From: Paraspadella gotoi
Lineage: Eukaryota > Chaetognatha
DNA length: 64,000 nucleotides
Assembly (NCBI GenBank): GCA_051294375.1
Contig: CM119264.1
Location: 26,373,011-26,437,010, forward strand
Direction of reading: 5' to 3'
The notes beneath the pieces are model-generated. The model saw only the letters and a list, made by a program, of their open reading frames with translations. It did no database searches and was not told the DNA's origin. Position 1 is the first letter of the stretch. Each line of letters begins with the position of its first letter. Shown in pieces: positions 57,806 to 64,000 of the stretch. A program made the translations under genes and the position numbers.

Positions 57806-58340
57806 GAAAGAAAGAAACAAAGAATAAGAAAAGAAAGAAAGAAAGAAAAAAATAAACATACACCATAAAAAGGAATAAGTGGCGAATAAAACCCGAATTT
57901 ATTCTTTTTCTCACGCGAGAAAAAAAAACCAAACTCGCGACAAAAACGAGAATCTTCAAAGGCGAAGTCGTTTGGGTTGCGTCATCATTATCGTCATCGT
58001 CGTCGGTGTTGTTGTTGTTGTCGCCGGCGGATCTAATAGGATTTCCGGGTTGTCCGACGCCCAAGACCAAAAGGGTCGTCATCCGATTCCCCATTATCAC
58101 TGTAGAAAATCACCGTGAGAGAAGACTCATCGACTCATTTATCGCTTTTAAGTTTGAACTTTAATTTCATAAAGTCAAGTCTGAGAATATATTTTCAACA
58201 TTGCCACGATTACAAGTTTATAAATGATTTCTTCTTTGATTCTATTATGTGAGATATCAAAGAGACTATACAGAGGCAGATGACGGACAATCGTAGATAA
58301 TTAGACTGTATTAATTAGAGACAAATTATGAATGTTCAAG
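56990..58340 (+). repeat. Duplicated block A, left copy
   Basis: Matches 62456-64000 in order and orientation, including GACTGTTTCTGT, a GTCGTCGTCGTTTCTGTCGT segment, a (GAAA)n run and CACCGTGAGAGAAGACTCAT. This copy is about 190 bp shorter because it lacks scattered small insertions. Confidence 0.9.
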
Positions 58341-59205
58341 TCTCTAGTTAAATACGATTGTTCCCCCAATTTATTTCAAGCAATAAACAAGTGATTAAAC
58401 TGACAAAAAACTTGTTAAAACGGACAAAAAAGTGACAAGAATTCCGGGTGACAAAGACACCCGCCTTGGGGCGTTGCTTCAACCGGTCGCAGTTTATTTC
58501 CCTTTAATTTCTCTCCAAACTTTGATCCCCGCTTAATTGTTATTGTTATTGTTATGCGAATCGGGAACCGGTCTTTGTTTCTACGAGTTAAACTCCCCAA
58601 AAATTATCGTCCCTGTTATGGGGCAAAAAAAAAAAAAAACGAATAAGCAAACGGCACTATTTTCTGAAGGAGTCTCATTTTCGACCTTAATCCCTGAACA
58701 TACTATTAATATGGATATTCAATATTTTTTTTTTCTTTAAATATTTAATAAAATTCTTAACCTTATTTTTTAATACTAATCTAATTTTCAATTCTAGAAT
58801 AACTATTTCCAATCCGTAAATCTTAACCCTCATCCCAATCCTTAACCAAAACTTATTTTTGAAATCTAATCCTTAACCTAAATCTTTATCCTTAATCCCA
58901 ATTACAATTTTAAAATCTAAAAATAACAAAAATTTAACGCCAAATTTAAACTGAAACGAGGCACTTTCAGAAAATATGGCCAGGCAGGCAATGAATTTAA
59001 ACGAGAGAAGAAAAAAAAAAACCCCAAAATCTTTGACAAAGACGACGCCAGCGACGACAACAACGACGACAAAATCAGCCGGTGCCCGTGCACAACGACG
59101 ACAAACAACAACAACAACCAGGGATGCCCCGACAACAATGGGTTTGATACCGCGAGACCCCGAGATGGCGCGTTGGGGTCGTTAGCGCCGACGACGTGGG
59201 AATCG
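58341..59205. other. Unannotated sequence between duplicated blocks
   Basis: Contains CCTTAACC/CCTTAATCC-type word repeats at 58795-58905 and GACGAC/ACAACAAC patches at 59040-59125. No gene supported. Confidence 0.45.
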
Positions 59206-60597
59206 AAGGAAGAGAGAAAAGAGGAAGAAGAGAATGACAACGACGAAGAGGACGAGCCCTTCTCTTAATAGGGCCGATAGGGGGAGAGATATAGGGGGGT
59301 TCTGAGTGGAGTTGAAATGGGTTTCGGTGAGCGTGGGAGAAGGGGCGCTGGAGAACTGGGCGGAAGAAGTGCTTTCGGATGAGGGAACTCGAGGAATGGA
59401 CTTGGGAGGATTGGGGATTGGTTTGGAGGTATGGGGGGAGTTGGGGGGGGCGATTACTGTTTTCGAGAGGGTCGAGGGGCTGCTTGCAGGCTTGGGTTCG
59501 CGGTTTAGAAATTTATACGGCGGAGTGGTAAAATGAGCAAAGTGAAGTATTAGTCGAACTCGATGGAAAAACGTGATATGTTTTGCGGTAAAAGGTTTCA
59601 AGGTAAGTTTTAAAAAGATACATATTCGTATTGCAGGGAAAATAACTGTCGGAGAGAGTAATGTTGAATCAACCTCTATTAACATTGGAATATTGATTTT
59701 TAAAACTACAATCAGTTTGAAACATTCGTCAAAATTAAATAACATATGGTGGACTAAAATCCACCAACCGTTCATCCAGCGGACAATTGGTGCCAGAGGC
59801 AAGTCATTCGCCCTCCCAACCCAAAGGTCCGGAGTTCTTGCCCGGTGGTCGTCTGGCAGTTAAGAGGGACGGGGCGCTTAACCCGCCTGTAAACGGTGTT
59901 ACATGCCTGAAACCAAAACATTGAAACGGTCTGTCACTAACACATAACAATAATGACTGTTCTCTTCACTATCTCTAGACAAATTACTGATCCGAAGCTC
60001 AGGACTAGCTTATATTGAATGGTTTGTCACTAATACCATCGAGAACAATACATTACTGTCTCTTCAAACAAAGATTTGGTCGTGACGGTGTTATAAGAAT
60101 ATTGTAAGATAGTTTGTACTTTTGTATGTATAAAGTTACGAGATCGAACGAGAAGAGACGTAGATTACGTGAGACAACGAAATGTGTTTTCGCCTTTGAA
60201 AATCTAATAAAGTAACCAACATTTACCGCCTTTGTTTTTATATTAAGGTCACGATGTCAATGGACAATCTGAATTAGGTCAAATATAAATGCTTCTAAAT
60301 CTTTGTGAAAAGAATTTATTATTTTTTTTAGCACTAAATTGTTTGTACCGATTTTATTTCATTATCTAACAATCGCTCGCACCAACCCAGTTAGGAACTC
60401 TGCCATTTGCTTTCTTTTTGTGTTGCGGCAAATAAAATATTTACGCACGAAAAGAGAAATTCTGCCTGCCACATTTATTTCTTAACATGATAATCTAATT
60501 TCCATTCTACATTTTAAATATAATAACAATTTTCTTTTCCTCGTATCTTTTGTTTCAGATAACAAATATCGCGTGCACAACGGGAAAAAAAACTATA
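59206..60597 (+). repeat. Duplicated block B, left copy
   Basis: Matches 60623-61706. Shared phrases include GGCCGATAGGGGG, GATTACGTGAGACAACGAAA and ACAACGGGAAAAAAAA. It runs up to the 25-N gap and carries about 325 bp (59745-60070) that the other copy lacks. Confidence 0.92.
59745..60070 (+). mobile_element. SINE-like insertion with tRNA-Gly-like head
   Basis: This segment is absent from the partner copy, where AATAACA runs directly into AAAATTTGGTCG. AACA occurs at both ends, a possible short target duplication. Inside, 59785-59848 resembles tRNA-Gly(CCC): a GCCCTCCCAACCC anticodon-like arm, then CCGGAGTTCTTGCCCGG, a T-arm with paired CCGG ends. A TGGTGGA...TCCACCA hairpin opens the element. 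Polymerase III-type SINEs have this structure. No tail is obvious. Confidence 0.5.
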
Positions 60598-60622
60598 NNN
60601 NNNNNNNNNNNNNNNNNNNNNN
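60598..60622. other. Assembly gap (25 N) between copies of block B
   Basis: The left copy of block B ends at the gap and the right copy starts at it, as expected for overlapping contig ends that were not merged. Confidence 0.98.
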
Positions 60623-61706
60623 GCGGAAGAGGAAGAAGAGGGAGAAGAGAATGACAACGACGAAGAGGACGAAGCCTTCTCTTAATAGCGGCCGATAGGG
60701 GGTGGCGGTGGGGGGCGAAGAGATTTACGGGGCTGGTGAGTGGAGTTGAAATGGGCTTTCGCGTGAGCGTGGGAGAAGGGCGCGGGAAACTGCCGGTAGA
60801 AGAAGTGCTTTGGATGAGGGGAACTCGAGGAATGACTTTGGGAGGATTGGGGATTGGTTTGGAGGTATGGGGATTTGCGGGGGGCGATTGAGCTATGTTT
60901 TCGAGAGGGTCGAGGGCTCTTTGCAGGTTGGGTTGCGGTTTAGAAATTTAGACGGCGAGATGGTAAAATGAGAAAGTGAGTAGTATTAGTCGAACTCATG
61001 GAAAAAAACGTGATTGTTTTGCGGTAAAGGTTTCAAGGTAAGTTTAAAAAGATAAATATTCGTATTCAAGGAAAATAACTGTCGGAGGGAAAGTAATGTT
61101 TGACCACCCTTCTATTAACATTGGATATTGATTTATTAAAACCTACACAGTTTTGAAACATTCGTCAAAATTGAATAACAAAAATTTGGTCGGGGTACGT
61201 GTACGTTAAAGATATTGTAATAGTTGTAATTTGTATTAATAAGTTACGAGGACGAACGAGAAGAAACGTAGATTACGTGAGACAACGAAATGTGTTTCGC
61301 CTTTGAAAATCTAATAAAGTAAACATAAGCTTTGTTTTTATATTAAGGTCACGATGTCAATGGACAATCTGAATTAGGTCCAAATATAAATGCTCTCTAA
61401 ATTTTTTGAAAAGAACTTTATTATTTTTTTTAGCACTAAATTGTTTGTACCGATTTTATTTCATTATCTAACAATCGCTCGCACCAAACCCAGTTAGGAA
61501 CTCTGCCTTTGTCTTTCTTTTTGTGTTGCGCAAATTAAAATATTTACCAGAAAAGAGAAATTCTGCATGCCACACTACATTTATTTCTTAACATGATAAT
61601 CTAATTTCCATTCTACATTTTAAAGATAAATAACAATTTCTTCTTTTCCTCGTATCTTTTGTTTCAGATAACAAATATCGCGCTGCACAACGGGAAAAAA
61701 AAACTA
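60623..61706 (+). repeat. Duplicated block B, right copy
   Basis: Starts at the equivalent of position 59206 and extends a little beyond the end of the left copy (CTATCAAAAGTT). Differs by small indels and by the missing SINE-like segment. Confidence 0.92.
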
Positions 61707-62455
61707 TCAAAAGTTAAACAAAATGAAAAAATTCGAAGCGCCGAAAAACTTATTTCTTTACATTTCGAGAGAATAATACTAATTGTAATATTACTACACT
61801 CATGTGCAAAACAACGTGCCAATATTTAACTGTAGTTTGTATATATTTTATTACAATCGATGAAGATATTTAGAAGATCATTTAATCTAATTTTCTTCAA
61901 AAGCTTTGAAATCATGTTATTTTTCAATAACCTTGAAATTATTTATTTTGGTATCTGGATCAATCCAGTTATCTACTACAAAAAAAAATCAGAAGAAAAA
62001 ATATTATTTTTAAAGGAATCAATATTTTTGCATGTTTAGCTTTGCTGTGTTATACTTCATTTAAAAAAATCACTGCTCTTAAACGAATAGAGTAATTTTT
62101 ATAATATTTATGCCAAACTCTTCATTTTTTAATAAACTTTAATTTACTTATACAGTTTGTTAACAAATCAAAGTATATAAATAGATTTTTGAAGGCTGAT
62201 ATAAAGTGGCGCGATTTTTTTGTCTGTAATGTGTCTGTAATAACGAGTAGTAAACAAAGAAATTTATATATGAGGTATAATCCTTGTTTTTTAAACTCCT
62301 CCGCCTTTGTTATTATTTAGCCTAAGAAACGTTTTCGACGAATTTTCCCGATTTCGTCGATTTTGACAATTATTGTTTTTGGTGACATTTATGACGACGA
62401 CGACGACGACGACGAGGATTGAAAAATTTATAGTCAGGTGTCGAGAAACATTTTT
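61707..62455. other. Unannotated AT-rich sequence
   Basis: Ordinary AT-rich DNA with a seven-unit GAC repeat at 62393-62415. No gene or RNA recognised. Confidence 0.5.
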
Positions 62456-64000
62456 TTAAATCTCTTAACTTCTCATTTATTCTTTTTGGAAATTTTTTTT
62501 TTTTCCTTTTCTTTTCTTTCTCTTATTAACTCTCTCCTTTCTTCTTACTTTTTTGAGTCCCCGACTGTTTCTGTCTTTGGTGATGTTCTGCCAATGACGA
62601 GCAATTACTATAGAATTTTTCATTCGACGAAAAAAAGACTATTTCTTAAATGCAACTTAGGATATTTTTTCTTTAATGCCTCGTCCATATGTCAACGTCG
62701 TTTGTCTGCTCTGAAATTCACAGACTTTGTCCATCGTTGTCGTCACTGTCGGCGTTTATCTCTTGTCGTCGTCGTCGTTTCTGTCGTCGTTTCTCGTCTT
62801 TGGTCGTTCCCCCGATCGTTCACCCCGTCTTCTCTTTATGATCTTTCATTGACAAGAAAATTCGGTCTATTATTGATTCACCCCCCTCCCGATCCGGATG
62901 AGGTCTTTTAGGCGGAGCTGAAAAAAAAAAGCGGCAAAAAAAAAAGGGAGTCGGGTGTGGAGCGGCATGCAGATGGGTTTGGGTTCTAATAAGGGGTGCT
63001 TGGAGGAAACGAAAGAGAAAAGAAAAGTTGTAGGAAGGAAAGCAAGAGGAAACGAAATAAAGACTATACTAAACTAAATTTTAGTAATGTACCGTCGTAC
63101 AATTATCGAAAAAATAACATATGATTAGTGAAACTTTACAACAAAAAAAAAGAGATTTCGCCGGAAAACTCCACGTGACGCGGAAACATTTTCACTTTCT
63201 ATTTCCAAAATTTACTACCTATTTTCATTCTTAAGAAACAATAAAGACAAAGGATCAAAAGTAATTTTTCCACTTATTTATAGAACATTTTTTATGGGAA
63301 TTTATGTCTGTGAAAAAAATTAAAGAAGAAGACTAGAAGTATCAAGATACAAACCTAATATAAAAAAAGAAATAAAGAAGAAAGATAACAGAAAGAAAAA
63401 AGAAAGAAAGAAAGAAAGAAAGAAAGAGAAGATAAGACAAGAAAGATAAAAAAGAAAGAAAGAAAGAAAAAACAATAACACACCTACCACCATAAAAAGA
63501 GATAAGTGCGCGAAATAAACCCGAATTTATTTCTTTTTTCTCACGCGGCGAAAAAAAACACAAACTCCGCGACAAACTACCGAGGATCTTCAAAGGCGGA
63601 ACAAGTCGTTCTGGGTTGCGTTCATCTATTATCGTCCATCGTCGCGTCCGGTGTCTGTTTTGTTGTAGCGGCGGATCTCAATAGCGGATTTCCGTGTTGT
63701 CCGCGCCCAAGACCCAAAAGGGGTCGTCATCCGATTCCCCATTATCACTAGTAGAAAATACTCACCGTGAGAGAAGACTCATGACTCATTTATCGCTTTT
63801 AAGTTTGAACTTTAATTTCATAAAGTCAAGTCTGAGAATATATTTCACACATTTTGCCACGACTTACAAGTTGTCATAACATGATTTCTTCTTTGATCTC
63901 TAATTATGTTGAAGATATCAAAGAGACTATACAGAGGCAGCATGAGGACAATCGTTAGATAATTTAGACTGTATTAATTAGAGACAACATTATGAATGTT
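62456..64000 (+). repeat. Duplicated block A, right copy (runs off window)
   Basis: Insertion-rich version of 56990-58340, with extra single bases spread evenly. It is still matching at the window end (ATTATGAATGTT). Confidence 0.9.

Noticed and set aside
58795-58905. CCTTAACC/CCTTAATCC words resembling telomeric CCTAA repeats
   Set aside because: Units are irregular in length and sequence and lie inside the scaffold.

Overview
This window looks like non-coding DNA from the nuclear genome of a eukaryote, most likely an invertebrate animal. It is AT-rich but CpG is not depleted. It contains dozens of long (AG)n/(CT)n tracts, tetranucleotide and pentanucleotide repeats, repeated GAC/GTC trinucleotides and several minisatellites. 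There is no operon-like packing and no long uninterrupted reading frame. The species cannot be named from the sequence. I found no complete gene with a recognisable function. Nearly all longer open frames are translations of simple repeats (Ser-Leu, Arg-Glu, poly-Val, poly-Phe) or run across N gaps.

Layout. 1-12.8 kb: intergenic DNA with (CT)n, (TTTC)n and (GAC)n tracts, a 345-bp block duplicated across a 25-N gap at 4.2 kb, and small tandem repeats at 10.8, 11.8 and 12.3 kb. 13.9-14.2 kb: one copy of a dispersed repeat seen again at 44.7 kb and, as a 3' end only, at 32.05 kb. 15.2-17.3 kb: an insertion-rich copy of the block at 25.5-26.7 kb. 19.2-25.2 kb: the only part where GC content, non-repetitive open frames and splice-like sites suggest gene fragments, with no function assigned. 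26.7-38.8 kb: minisatellites of 27, 31 and 35 bp, a CCAAT-box cluster, and (GAC)n/(GTC)n DNA. 38.9-42.4 kb: promoter-like and CpG-rich DNA (an RFX X-box, NRF-1 palindromes, a strong splice donor, an alanine-rich frame) and a relic of a non-LTR reverse transcriptase. 44-56 kb: E-box motifs, polypurine tracts and two small plausible coding frames at 49.6 and 50.3 kb. 57-64 kb: two duplicated blocks, one carrying a tRNA-derived SINE-like insertion that its partner lacks.

Several duplications sit exactly at 25-N gaps. Their copies differ by scattered small insertions, which resembles unpolished long-read sequence and unmerged contig ends. Frameshifts in candidate exons should be judged with that in mind. 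No set of genes working together can be described. The better-supported content is repeat biology, a few regulatory-type motifs and assembly structure.
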